Assembly (NCBI GenBank): GCA_003353795.1 | Contig: PIVY01000010.1 | Location: forward strand, 1 to 49,194 | DNA length: 49,194 bases | Source: a bacterium | GTDB lineage: Bacteria; Krumholzibacteriota; Krumholzibacteriia; LZORAL124-64-63 | Direction of reading: 5' to 3' | Part shown: in pieces, positions 31,683 through 39,808 of the stretch | Layout: the number at the start of each line of letters is the position of its first letter | How positions within the stretch are numbered: the first letter of the stretch is position 1 | Notes under the pieces: model-generated | Databases searched by the model: none | The model's input: the letters and a program-made list of their open reading frames with translations, nothing else | What the model was told of the DNA's origin: nothing | Position numbers and translations under genes: made by a program

Positions 31683-34600
31683 TTATTTCACCATGGCCAT
31701 GCGGTTGACCCGGGTCTGCCCGAGCGCCCGCGTCTCGGCGAAGTAGACGCCGGAGGAACTGCGCGCGCCGGTATGGTCGCTACCGTCCCAGACCAGTTCG
31801 TGCCGACCGGCCTCGAGCGTGCCGTCGACCAAGGTGTTGATCAACTCGCCACGCACGTTGAAGATCTTCACGCTCACCTGGCCCGTGCGAGGCATGCTGA
31901 GCGCGATGGTCGCCTTGGGATTGAATGGATTGGGATACGACTGCACCGCCAGTTGACGCACGTCGGGCATGTCGTCCACCGCGATGGGCCCATCCAGTTG
32001 CAGACCGAAGTAGTTCAGCACGTCCCGGAGCATCACGCCGCGCGCACTCACGCCGTCGAGCCCCACCGGCGGGGTGTAGCCGGGTGCGTTGTAGACGTAC
32101 ATGAAGTCGTACGGCAGCAGGATGACCTCGGTGTCGGTCATGTCGTTGTAGTTGTAGACCGCAGCCGCGTAGTCGTAGACACCGGTGTTGCCGGACGGGT
32201 GGGCGAACTCCGCCAACCTCTGACCGCCACCGCGGGGCTCGATCACATCGAACGTGTTGATGCCCAGGCAGCCGCCATACGCTATCCATCGATCCACGCT
32301 GGGGAAGATCGGGCTCGGATCCTCGGCGTAGACCGTTGGCGCGGTCTGGTTGTCGATGAAGCTGACCAGGTTACGATCGACGAGTTCGACGCCGAAGTAG
32401 TTGCCGACAAGGGCCTGACCCTCGGCGCCGTTTCCGGCCACGTCGTAGACCAGGTCGTCACCGGTCATGAACGCCTTCTTGTTCCCACGCGAGAACCACG
32501 CGTTGATGAGCTGGATATCCGCCGACGGGTCCGAGGCGAAGTCGCCGTTGCCCAGGGTGTAGACCAGCAGGTTGCCGCTGGTGTAGAGCAGGATGTCGTA
32601 ACCGTCGAGGACAGCGCTGGTGGTACGGCCGCCGAGGCCGTTGCCCTCGCCGGCATCAGGCGCATTGGTGTAGTAGAGATCGTAGCCGACACCCTCCACG
32701 AGGCCGGCGTGATTCAGCGCGTGGTACCACTCGTTCTCACCGCCCCGGTTGGCGAAGTCGTTCCAGAACAGGATCTCGGGATGATCCCCGACCGTGCTGG
32801 TCTTGAGCGACGGCAATCCGCGACAGATGAAGTCGCTGGGATAGGCGAGATCGTGAGCAAAGCTCGCGAACCCGGACGTATCGCCGGGCAGGACCGTGTG
32901 ACCCGTATCGCCCCCGAGTTCATCCCAAGCCTCGAAGTAATAGTGGATCACGTCGCCGGGATAGAAGAACCCGGTGTCGGGAAGATCGAAGTTGTAACGA
33001 TCCTCCACCAGGTTTCCGGTCAGCGAACTATAGGTCGAATCGCCCTCCACGGTACCGGTGATAATATTGCCAGACTGAGAGAATCCCGCCGGCAACGCGC
33101 GCACGCCGTCGAAGACCGGGTTGGCCTTCATGCGAACGACCATCTGCGGCAGTTGCGGCAGGATCGACCCGGCGCGCACCGGTACCACGTCGACGAACAG
33201 CGAGTCGCCGGGATCATTGCGCTGGTCGGCCGCCGGACTGATGTTCCGGGCCATGTCGAACCGGATGTGATTGGAGCCGAGGTTGCCGTAGTCCAGATCG
33301 CCCTGCTCGGGGAAGTTGTCCTGCGCGATGAACAGGGGATCGTAGAGCATGGCCGGTCCGCCGAACGGGTAGGCCAGCACGCGCACGTTGTCGAAGTACG
33401 GGTGCGGCGTGCCGTCGGAGCCCTCGACGTCGAAGAGCCAGCCGGCTTCCCAGCAGCGGAGCATGATCTGGAGGTGCTGCCGACCGGGCTCGAGATACGA
33501 GGTCAGGTCGATTCCGTGATTGATGTAGATCGGCGGGCCGTACCAGACCGTGAGGTCGTTGGTCCATTCCTGGTTCTCCAGGTCGGCCGGATCGGACGAA
33601 GCGGTACTGCGCACGTACCATTCGTACATGACGCCGCCCGACGACGTGGTCATGGGCTCGTGCATGTAGACGCCGAAGACCAGCTGCGCAGCGTCGCTGC
33701 CGGCCGGCCAGATGAGCGGCTCGGAGATGATGCCGTTCTGGATGTGCGCCGTCGGTCCCAGCAGACCACCGCTGTTGGTCACGATGTAGCCGCCGGGTCC
33801 GTAGCACCAGGTGATGCAGGTCGTACCGCCGGTTCCCGGGACCACGACGCCGTCATCCACGAAGGCCACCTGGACCGAGTTGTTCGACCGGCACGTATCG
33901 AGATCCAGGAGCCCCTGGTAGAGAGCTGCGTAGTCGCCCACGCCAGGAGACAGGACCTCTTCCCAGTTGTCGGAGACGCCGTCCTCGAAATCCTCATGAT
34001 CGACGAGGTCGCCGTCCATGTAGACCGAGAGGTCGTCCAGCCAGCAGGGGCCATTGGAATGGTCGATGAGGCCGTCCGAGTCGGCCCAGCCCACATCGGA
34101 GAAGAAGTAGAAGCGGATCTGGGCCTGGCTGCTGCCCGGCCCCACGAAATCCTCCGGAGAGAGGGTCACCGTGTGGTCCAGTGGATACATGGCCGCCCGG
34201 CCGTGCCAGACGGTCTGGGCACTGAAGTTCTCCCAGCCCGCGGCCGTATTGGCCTGCAGGTACACGAAGTCGTAGTCGAGCTCCGTGGACACCCGCATGG
34301 TGCCGGTCAGACGCAGGGTGACCGATTGTCCCGGATCCGGAACGTTGTAGGTGAATGCCAGGTACTTGTTCCAGTTGTTGTCATAGCCGAAGATCGGGCC
34401 GTCGACGCCATCGACGACAGCGCCACAGACCATGGACCGGGATCCCTCGAGCACGCGCTCGTCGTCGATGTTCCAGGCCCAGATACCGTCAAAGGTGAAG
34501 TCGGTTGTCGTCCATCCCTGCCAGTCGGGCAGACCGGACGCGGTCTCGAACTTGCCATCCTGCCGTTCGGGACCACCCATCAGGTAGATGGTATCGACGT

Positions 34601-34760
34601 CAGCCTTGGTCATGCCGAGCGGAACGGCGGCGGCGTCCACCGCGCCGTGCGTACCAGGAAAGATTTCGTCCACGGACGAAGTTGCGAATTCGTGAGCCTG
34701 CATGGACCCGGCCAGGGCCAGCGAGGCGAGCGCGAGTACGGTCAAGAGCTTGCGCGCCAT
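31683..34760 (-). CDS. Giant exported protein with FlgD-like C-terminal sorting domain (paralogue 2)
   Basis: The product is 1,025 residues from ATG 34760, with GGAGG five bases upstream. The longer frame from 34883 is rejected because it lacks a site and would bury the signal peptide. A signal peptide (residues 1-22) is followed by a MAM/lectin-like segment 'GGPERQDGKFETASGLPDWQ', a second one around 'DHEDFEDGVSDNWE', 'CITWCYGPGGYIVTNSGG', and 'RFDMARNISPAADQRNDPGD'. The Rossmann/GATase-like region has 'DGYDILLYTSGNLL' and 'KKAFMTGDDLVYD', and the C-terminal FlgD-like domain begins at 'YPNPFNPKATIALSMP' and ends RMAMVK. Overall it is close to the 34949 product and more distant from the 28042 product. 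No enzymatic motif is certain. Confidence 0.82.
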   Translation of the reverse strand: MARKLLTVLALASLALAGSMQAHEFATSSVDEIFPGTHGAVDAAAVPLGMTKADVDTIYLMGGPERQDGKFETASGLPDWQGWTTTDFTFDGIWAWNIDDERVLEGSRSMVCGAVVDGVDGPIFGYDNNWNKYLAFTYNVPDPGQSVTLRLTGTMRVSTELDYDFVYLQANTAAGWENFSAQTVWHGRAAMYPLDHTVTLSPEDFVGPGSSQAQIRFYFFSDVGWADSDGLIDHSNGPCWLDDLSVYMDGDLVDHEDFEDGVSDNWEEVLSPGVGDYAALYQGLLDLDTCRSNNSVQVAFVDDGVVVPGTGGTTCITWCYGPGGYIVTNSGGLLGPTAHIQNGIISEPLIWPAGSDAAQLVFGVYMHEPMTTSSGGVMYEWYVRSTASSDPADLENQEWTNDLTVWYGPPIYINHGIDLTSYLEPGRQHLQIMLRCWEAGWLFDVEGSDGTPHPYFDNVRVLAYPFGGPAMLYDPLFIAQDNFPEQGDLDYGNLGSNHIRFDMARNISPAADQRNDPGDSLFVDVVPVRAGSILPQLPQMVVRMKANPVFDGVRALPAGFSQSGNIITGTVEGDSTYSSLTGNLVEDRYNFDLPDTGFFYPGDVIHYYFEAWDELGGDTGHTVLPGDTSGFASFAHDLAYPSDFICRGLPSLKTSTVGDHPEILFWNDFANRGGENEWYHALNHAGLVEGVGYDLYYTNAPDAGEGNGLGGRTTSAVLDGYDILLYTSGNLLVYTLGNGDFASDPSADIQLINAWFSRGNKKAFMTGDDLVYDVAGNGAEGQALVGNYFGVELVDRNLVSFIDNQTAPTVYAEDPSPIFPSVDRWIAYGGCLGINTFDVIEPRGGGQRLAEFAHPSGNTGVYDYAAAVYNYNDMTDTEVILLPYDFMYVYNAPGYTPPVGLDGVSARGVMLRDVLNYFGLQLDGPIAVDDMPDVRQLAVQSYPNPFNPKATIALSMPRTGQVSVKIFNVRGELINTLVDGTLEAGRHELVWDGSDHTGARSSSGVYFAETRALGQTRVNRMAMVK

Positions 34761-34790
34761 GGTACCCTCCAAGATAAAAAGAGAGTTCAC

Positions 34791-34841
34791 GGCCAACGCG
34801 GGGGGTTCCTGAATGTACGGATTCCCCACGAAAAGTTTCAA
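34791..34841 (-). promoter_or_regulatory. Promoter and conserved leader element of giant exoprotein 2
   Basis: On the minus strand TTGAAA (34841-34836), 18 bases, TACATT (34817-34812), then five bases and the 16-mer ACCCCCCGCGTTGGCC (34806-34791). The same layout with an identical 16-mer occurs upstream of the third paralogue. The GGAGG and ATG follow 31 bases later. Confidence 0.6.
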
Positions 34842-34910
34842 GTCATGACGGTGTTTTTTAATACGGCGGTCGTCATTCTTCATACGAGCCCGCGGGTTCG
34901 GCCGTTGATG

Positions 34911-34935
34911 TGGCGGGCGCCGACGGCGCCCGCCA
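34911..34935 (-). terminator. Post-stop hairpin of giant exoprotein 3
   Basis: TGGCGGGCGCC (34911-34921) pairs with GGCGCCCGCCA (34925-34935) over a GAC loop, about 13 bases after the stop codon on the minus strand. There is no U-tract, so it may be a stability hairpin or a weak terminator. Confidence 0.5.
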
Positions 34936-34948
34936 TCTCGACCGGGTT

Positions 34949-37900
34949 CTATTTCACGAGTGCCATGCGAGTCACTCGGGTCTGCCCCACGGCCTTCGCC
35001 TCGGCGAAGTAGACACCGGACGCACTCTGGGCGCCGTGCTGGTCACGGCCGTCCCAGACCACCTCGTGCAGACCCGCCGGCAGCACGCCGTCGACGAGCG
35101 TGCGCACCAGTTCGCCGCGCAGATTGTAGATCCTGAGACTCGCCTCCGCGGCCCGTGGAAGGTCCAGCGCAATGGTGGCCCGCGGGTTGAACGGATTCGG
35201 ATACGAACTGACGGCAAGCTCGCGAACTGCCGGCGTATCCCCCACTCCGATGGGAGACGACAGCTGCAATCCGAAGTAGTTCAGGACGTCCCGCAGCATG
35301 ATCGAACGCGCCGCCACGGGTCCGACTCCGCCGGGCGGCGTATAACCCGGCGCGTTGTAAACGAACATGAGATCATACGGAAGCAGGACGAGCTCCGTGT
35401 CCGTCATTTCGTTGTAGTGATAGACGCCGGCAGAGTACGGATACACGCCGGTGTTTCCGTGCGGATCGGTGAACTCGGCCAGCGAGACGGTGGTGCCCCG
35501 GGGCTCGAGCACGTCGAAGGTGTTGAATCCAAGGCATCCGCCATAGGCGATCCAGCGATCGCAGCTGACGAAGATCGGATTCTGATCGATCGCGCGCACC
35601 AGAGGCGCCGACTGGTTGGTGATGAAGGGCCGCAGATCGCGATCGATGATCTCAACGCCCACGAAGTTGTTGACGAATGCCTGTCCCGCGGATCCGGACT
35701 GCGAGGCATCGAAGACCAGATCGTCTCCGGTCATGAACACCTTCTTGCCGCCCCGGGCGAACCAGGCGTCGAGCAACTGGAGATCGCGCGACGGGTCGGT
35801 GGCGAAATCGCCGTTGGCCAGCGTGAACGACGACAGGTTGCCGCTGGTGTAAAGCAGGATGTCGTAGCCATCGAGCACGGCGCTGGTGGCCCGACCACCC
35901 AACCCGTTGCCCTCGCCGGCATCGGGTCGGTTGGTGTAGTAGATGTCGTAGTCCAGCCCCTCGACCATGCCGGCGCCGTTCAGACCGTGGCACCACTCGT
36001 TCTCACCGCCGCGGTTGGCGAAATCGTTCCACAACAGGACGTTCGGCTGGGCGCCGGGGACGCCGTCGTGGAGCGACGGCAAGGCGCGGCAGATGAAATC
36101 GCTGGGATAGCTGAGATCGTGCCGGAAGCTGGCGAAGCCGGTGGTATCGCCGGGCAGCATGGTGTGGCCGACGTCGCCGCCCACCTGATCGCGGGCGTCG
36201 AAGTAGTAGTGGATCACGTCGCCGGGATAGAAGAATCCGGTGTCGGGCAGGTCGAAGTTGTAGCGATCCTCGATCAGGATCGGCGTGTTGCCGAAGAACC
36301 AGGTGGAATCGCCGACCACCACACCCTCGACGATGTCGCCGGACTGCGAGAACCCCGGTGGCAGCACGCGGACGCCGTCGAACAGCGGGTTGGCCTTCAT
36401 GCGGACCACCATTCGGGGCAGTTCGAGCAGCGTGGATCCGAGCCGCACCGGCACCACGTCGACGTAGATGGAGTCGCCCGGATCATTGCGCAGGTCGGCG
36501 CCCGGACTGATGTTCCGGGCCATGTCGAAGCGGACCGAGTTGGACGCCAGGTTCGCAAAATCCAGGTCGCCCTGCTCGGGGAAGTTGTCCTGCGCCACGT
36601 ACAACGAATGGTAGGTGACGGACGGCCCGGGATAGGGATAGCAGAGCACGCGCACATTGTCGTAGTAAGGTGCAGGCGTGCCGTCGACGCCGATGTAGTC
36701 CCACAGGTATCCGGACTCGTGGGTCAGGAGTTGCACCTGGAACCACTGGCGCCCCGGCTCGAGGTGGCCGGTAAGGTCGATGTTGTGGTTGTGGTAGGCT
36801 GGCCCGCCGTACCAGTGACCACCCTCATTGACCCATTCCTGAGCCTCCAGGTCGGCCGGATCGGAGCTCGTGGTGCTACGGACGAACCAGCGGTAGTGGA
36901 CGCCCGGCGACGTGGCGGAGTGTTCCTCGTGCATGTAGACGCCGAAGGTGAGCTGGGCCGCATCGCAGCCGTCGACCCATTGCAGCGGTGGTGAGTTGAT
37001 GCCGTTCTTGAGGAAGTCGGAGGGGCCGCCGAGCGGGCCGCCGCTGTTGTTGACGATGTAGCCGTTCGGGCCATAACACCAGGTAATGCAAGGAGATCCG
37101 CCGGTCCCGGGAACCACGACGCCGTCGTCGATGAAGATCACCTGGACCGAGCTGTTGGAGCGGCAAGGATCGAGATCCTGGAGGTTGCCGAAGAGCTGGG
37201 CGTAGTCCCCCACGCCCGGCGACATCTCCTCGATCCAGAGGTCGGAGACGCCGTCCTCGAAGTCCTCGACGTCGACCACCGAGCCGTCCATGGAGACGGT
37301 CAGGTCGTCGAGCCAGCAGGCGCCGTCCGAATCGTAGAGCTGATCCTCGTCGGCCCAGTAGACATCCGAGTCGAAGTTGAACCGGAGCTTGATCTGGGAG
37401 GCGCCGGGGCCGGTGAAGTGCTCTGGTGCCAGAGTGAGCGAGTAGTCGATGTCGATGGGCCGCGGCGGGTTGGTCGGTGCTCCGTGCCAGAAGCTGTTGG
37501 GAGCCAGGAGTTGCCAACCCTCGGCGGTCTTGACCTCCAGGTAGACGTAGTCGTAGTCGAGTTCGGTGTCCACGAGCATGGTGCCGGTGAGTCGCAGGTC
37601 CACGGACTCGTCGGGGTCAGGCACCGCGTGGGTGAACACCAGGAGCTTGTTCCACATGTTGCCGTAGCCGAAGTCCGTGCCGCCGCCGGGCAGCGGCCAT
37701 TCCACGCCGCAGACCATGGTCCGAGCGCCCACGAGGATTCGTTCGGTGGAGATGTGCCAGGCCGGCCGGCCGTCGTTGGTGAAGTCCTGACTGGTCCAGC
37801 CATGCCACTCGGGAATGCCGGTCGCGGTCTCGAAGCTGCCGTCGATGCGACCGGGCCCGCCGAGCACGTAGACCGTGTCGCCGTCGGCCTTGTGCACGCC

Positions 37901-38044
37901 GACCAGTGCCGCACGTTCTTCGGCGGCGCCTGCCATGAGACGGACGGGATGGATTGGAGTCGACGAGACGATCTCGTCTGCAGCCGCGGCGCCGACCAGC
38001 GCCAGAGTAGCCGCCAGCATGACGATCGAAAGATTGCGCGCCAT
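34949..38044 (-). CDS. Giant exported protein with FlgD-like C-terminal sorting domain (paralogue 3)
   Basis: The 1,031-residue protein starts at ATG 38044, with GGAGGG upstream, and carries a signal peptide ('NLSIVMLAATLALVGAAAAD'). The domain order is the same as in the 31683 product: 'GGPGRIDGSFETATGIPEWH', 'DVEDFEDGVSDLWIEEMSPG', 'CITWCYGPNGYIVNNSGG', 'RFDMARNISPGADLRNDPGD', 'GYDILLYTSGNLSSFTL', 'KKVFMTGDDLVFD'. The C-terminal FlgD-like domain ('YPNPFNPRATIALDLP') ends RMALVK. Long identical blocks show a recent duplication with paralogue 2. The middle domain has a flavodoxin-like pattern without a clear catalytic cysteine, so its activity is unknown. The protein should be exported and surface-attached or released. 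Confidence 0.82.
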   Translation of the reverse strand: MARNLSIVMLAATLALVGAAAADEIVSSTPIHPVRLMAGAAEERAALVGVHKADGDTVYVLGGPGRIDGSFETATGIPEWHGWTSQDFTNDGRPAWHISTERILVGARTMVCGVEWPLPGGGTDFGYGNMWNKLLVFTHAVPDPDESVDLRLTGTMLVDTELDYDYVYLEVKTAEGWQLLAPNSFWHGAPTNPPRPIDIDYSLTLAPEHFTGPGASQIKLRFNFDSDVYWADEDQLYDSDGACWLDDLTVSMDGSVVDVEDFEDGVSDLWIEEMSPGVGDYAQLFGNLQDLDPCRSNSSVQVIFIDDGVVVPGTGGSPCITWCYGPNGYIVNNSGGPLGGPSDFLKNGINSPPLQWVDGCDAAQLTFGVYMHEEHSATSPGVHYRWFVRSTTSSDPADLEAQEWVNEGGHWYGGPAYHNHNIDLTGHLEPGRQWFQVQLLTHESGYLWDYIGVDGTPAPYYDNVRVLCYPYPGPSVTYHSLYVAQDNFPEQGDLDFANLASNSVRFDMARNISPGADLRNDPGDSIYVDVVPVRLGSTLLELPRMVVRMKANPLFDGVRVLPPGFSQSGDIVEGVVVGDSTWFFGNTPILIEDRYNFDLPDTGFFYPGDVIHYYFDARDQVGGDVGHTMLPGDTTGFASFRHDLSYPSDFICRALPSLHDGVPGAQPNVLLWNDFANRGGENEWCHGLNGAGMVEGLDYDIYYTNRPDAGEGNGLGGRATSAVLDGYDILLYTSGNLSSFTLANGDFATDPSRDLQLLDAWFARGGKKVFMTGDDLVFDASQSGSAGQAFVNNFVGVEIIDRDLRPFITNQSAPLVRAIDQNPIFVSCDRWIAYGGCLGFNTFDVLEPRGTTVSLAEFTDPHGNTGVYPYSAGVYHYNEMTDTELVLLPYDLMFVYNAPGYTPPGGVGPVAARSIMLRDVLNYFGLQLSSPIGVGDTPAVRELAVSSYPNPFNPRATIALDLPRAAEASLRIYNLRGELVRTLVDGVLPAGLHEVVWDGRDQHGAQSASGVYFAEAKAVGQTRVTRMALVK

Positions 38045-38074
38045 GATCACCCTCCCAGGGAGAGAAGAGCCCAT

Positions 38075-38125
38075 GGCCAACGCGGGGGGTAAATGACTCT
38101 ACGGATTCAGCGGGGGCGTTGGCAA
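38075..38125 (-). promoter_or_regulatory. Promoter and conserved leader element of giant exoprotein 3
   Basis: On the minus strand TTGCCA (38125-38120), 18 bases, TAGAGT (38101-38096), five bases, then ACCCCCCGCGTTGGCC (38090-38075). GAATCCG directly precedes the -10 in both paralogues 2 and 3. The 16-mer lies at the predicted start of the transcript. Confidence 0.6.
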
Positions 38126-38143
38126 GAGACCACGACCGAATCG

Positions 38144-39034
38144 TCAGCCGCACGCCAGCGGCAATGACCGTGTCGGCAGGTCGCCGGGGGCGAGGAGATC
38201 GTCCACGTACCCGCCCAGGGTGCGGAAACGGCCGCGTCGCAGCATGTCCTCCAGCTTGCCCGCCATGCCGTCCTGTCCCATCTGACTGCGCCAGCGGAGC
38301 AGCGGGCTCTGCCTGGTCTCGGGGCGGAAGCTGTCCAGTTCCCACGGATGCAGGTAGACCACACAGGGCTGCCCCTGGCGACGCGCGGCGCTCCGCACGA
38401 GGCGGTAGGCCCAGGAGGGCAGCAGGCGCATGTAGCCGCCGCCCGAGAACGGCAGATTGACCCCGCCGATCCGCCAGGTGGGCATGGGCACCACGACGAA
38501 CGGACGTCCTGCAGCCGATGGGTCCGCACCGCTGGCAAGCACGAACGGCTCTCGTGGCGAATCGGGTTGCCCATAGCGGGGGTGCCGCACCGGGAACAGC
38601 GAGCAGTCGTACTCGAATCCGCGTTCGCGCAGCAGTTCCAGATAGGGATGGACCGGCGGCGTGATGGTGAAACTCGGCGCACGATAGCCCCGCGGCCGGA
38701 CGCCGCACGCGTCCAGCGCCTCGAGGCAGCGATCCAGGTCGGCGGTGAATTCCTCGGGGGATAGCTCGAACACCACGGGATGGGAGAACGAATGGCAGCC
38801 GATCTCGTGACCGGCGGCGGCGATGCGGCGGACAAGGTCGGGGTGGCGGGCGGCGGTCCAGCCCAGCACGAAGAACGTGGCCGGGATCTCGTGGCGCGCC
38901 AGGAGTTCGAGGATACAGTCGGTGTTGGCCTCGACCCGCCGCTCCTGGTCGTCCCAGACCGCCGGCGGCACTTGCTCGAGGTAGTTGTGCCCGTGGAACC
39001 ACTCCTCCACGTCCACGGTCAGGATGTCAGGCAC
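38144..39034 (-). CDS. XrtA/PEP-CTERM-type polysaccharide deacetylase with DUF3473-like C-terminus
   Basis: The protein (about 296 residues) belongs to the NodB-homology carbohydrate esterase 4 fold. 'LTVDVEEWFH' carries the catalytic/metal Asp and Glu, 'GHEIGCHSFSHP' the metal-binding HxxxH pair, 'RGYRAPSFTITP' the conserved Arg, and 'VYLHPWELD' the C-terminal His. The DUF3473 tail places it in the subfamily found beside exosortase-type exopolysaccharide loci. It should remove N-acetyl groups from an exopolysaccharide. I place the start at GTG 39034, five bases after the methyltransferase stop. No exosortase or EPS genes are visible. It is paired with the methyltransferase gene. Confidence 0.88.
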   Translation of the reverse strand: MPDILTVDVEEWFHGHNYLEQVPPAVWDDQERRVEANTDCILELLARHEIPATFFVLGWTAARHPDLVRRIAAAGHEIGCHSFSHPVVFELSPEEFTADLDRCLEALDACGVRPRGYRAPSFTITPPVHPYLELLRERGFEYDCSLFPVRHPRYGQPDSPREPFVLASGADPSAAGRPFVVVPMPTWRIGGVNLPFSGGGYMRLLPSWAYRLVRSAARRQGQPCVVYLHPWELDSFRPETRQSPLLRWRSQMGQDGMAGKLEDMLRRGRFRTLGGYVDDLLAPGDLPTRSLPLACG

Positions 39035-39039
39035 CGGCC

Positions 39040-39702
39040 TCAACGCGCCTCCTCCCCCGCGGGATCGGCAACGCAGGCGAATTGCAGATAGCGCATGTCG
39101 GACAGGCGTCCCAGGGTCAAGGCGTTTACCAGCCGGAACCGCCACGAGCCGGTGGGATTGATCCCGACCTGGCGGCGGACCCGGTAGCCGGCACGGGCGA
39201 AGAGGCCGTGGATGCTCGAACGGGTGAAGAAACGCAGGTGTGTGCGGTCGCGGATGCCCTCGTCGTGATACTCCCAGTCGCCGCGCACCGCGAGGTCCCA
39301 GACGTTGAAGAAGTAGCGGACGTTGGGGATGCTGGCCACCACCACGCCGCCGGGCGCGAGCGCAGGTCGCAGGGCGCGCAGGAGTTGCTCGGGCCAGGCC
39401 AGGTGCTCGAGGACGTCGTTGAACACGATGCAGTCGAAGTGGCCGCCGGGAAGCTCCGTGGCGCGGTCCTCGGCCGACCCGGCCAGGACGTGATCCAGGC
39501 GTTCGGTGGCCTGGGCCGCGGCCTGCGGGTCCATCTCAAGCCCCCAGATCTCCAGTTCGCAACCATCGCGCTGTCGTTCCTGGCGCAGGCCGGCGGCGAA
39601 CGCCCCGTCGCCACACCCCACATCCAGGATCACGCGGGCGTCGGCGGGCACGAAGGCCCTCATCTGCGGTCGGGGATGGCTGTGGTATCCCGGTGCGTTC
39701 AC
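39040..39702 (-). CDS. Class I SAM-dependent methyltransferase
   Basis: The protein (about 220 residues) shows motif I 'ILDVGCGDGAFAAGL', 'DCIVFNDVLEHLAWPE' (motif III region) and 'GGVVVASIPNVRYFFN'. The N-terminus 'NAPGYHSHPRPQMRAFVP' is typical of glycan- or sugar-modifying methyltransferases of this type. The start GTG 39702 has GAGG four bases upstream. The in-frame extension to 39879 lacks support. It is probably an O- or N-methyltransferase acting on a polysaccharide or lipid, judged from its deacetylase neighbour. Confidence 0.85.
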   Translation of the reverse strand: MNAPGYHSHPRPQMRAFVPADARVILDVGCGDGAFAAGLRQERQRDGCELEIWGLEMDPQAAAQATERLDHVLAGSAEDRATELPGGHFDCIVFNDVLEHLAWPEQLLRALRPALAPGGVVVASIPNVRYFFNVWDLAVRGDWEYHDEGIRDRTHLRFFTRSSIHGLFARAGYRVRRQVGINPTGSWRFRLVNALTLGRLSDMRYLQFACVADPAGEEAR

Positions 39703-39808
39703 GTTGCCTCGCCGCGCTGCCGTCGACCGGCCCGCCCGATCGAATCGCAGGCAGGGTAACACGGATGTCCCGGGTGCGCACCCCGCCGTCAGCGGCAAAT
39801 GGGCCGGG

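Noticed and set aside
31296-35012. A 1,238-residue open frame on the plus strand
   Set aside because: It runs antisense to the well-supported exported protein with signal peptide and sorting domain, has no ribosome-binding site and shows shadow composition (HRR, VDR, GVGEIV runs).
34910-36994. A 694-residue plus-strand frame
   Set aside because: It is antisense to the third giant exoprotein and is rich in the His/Arg/Val pattern typical of shadows in GC-rich DNA.
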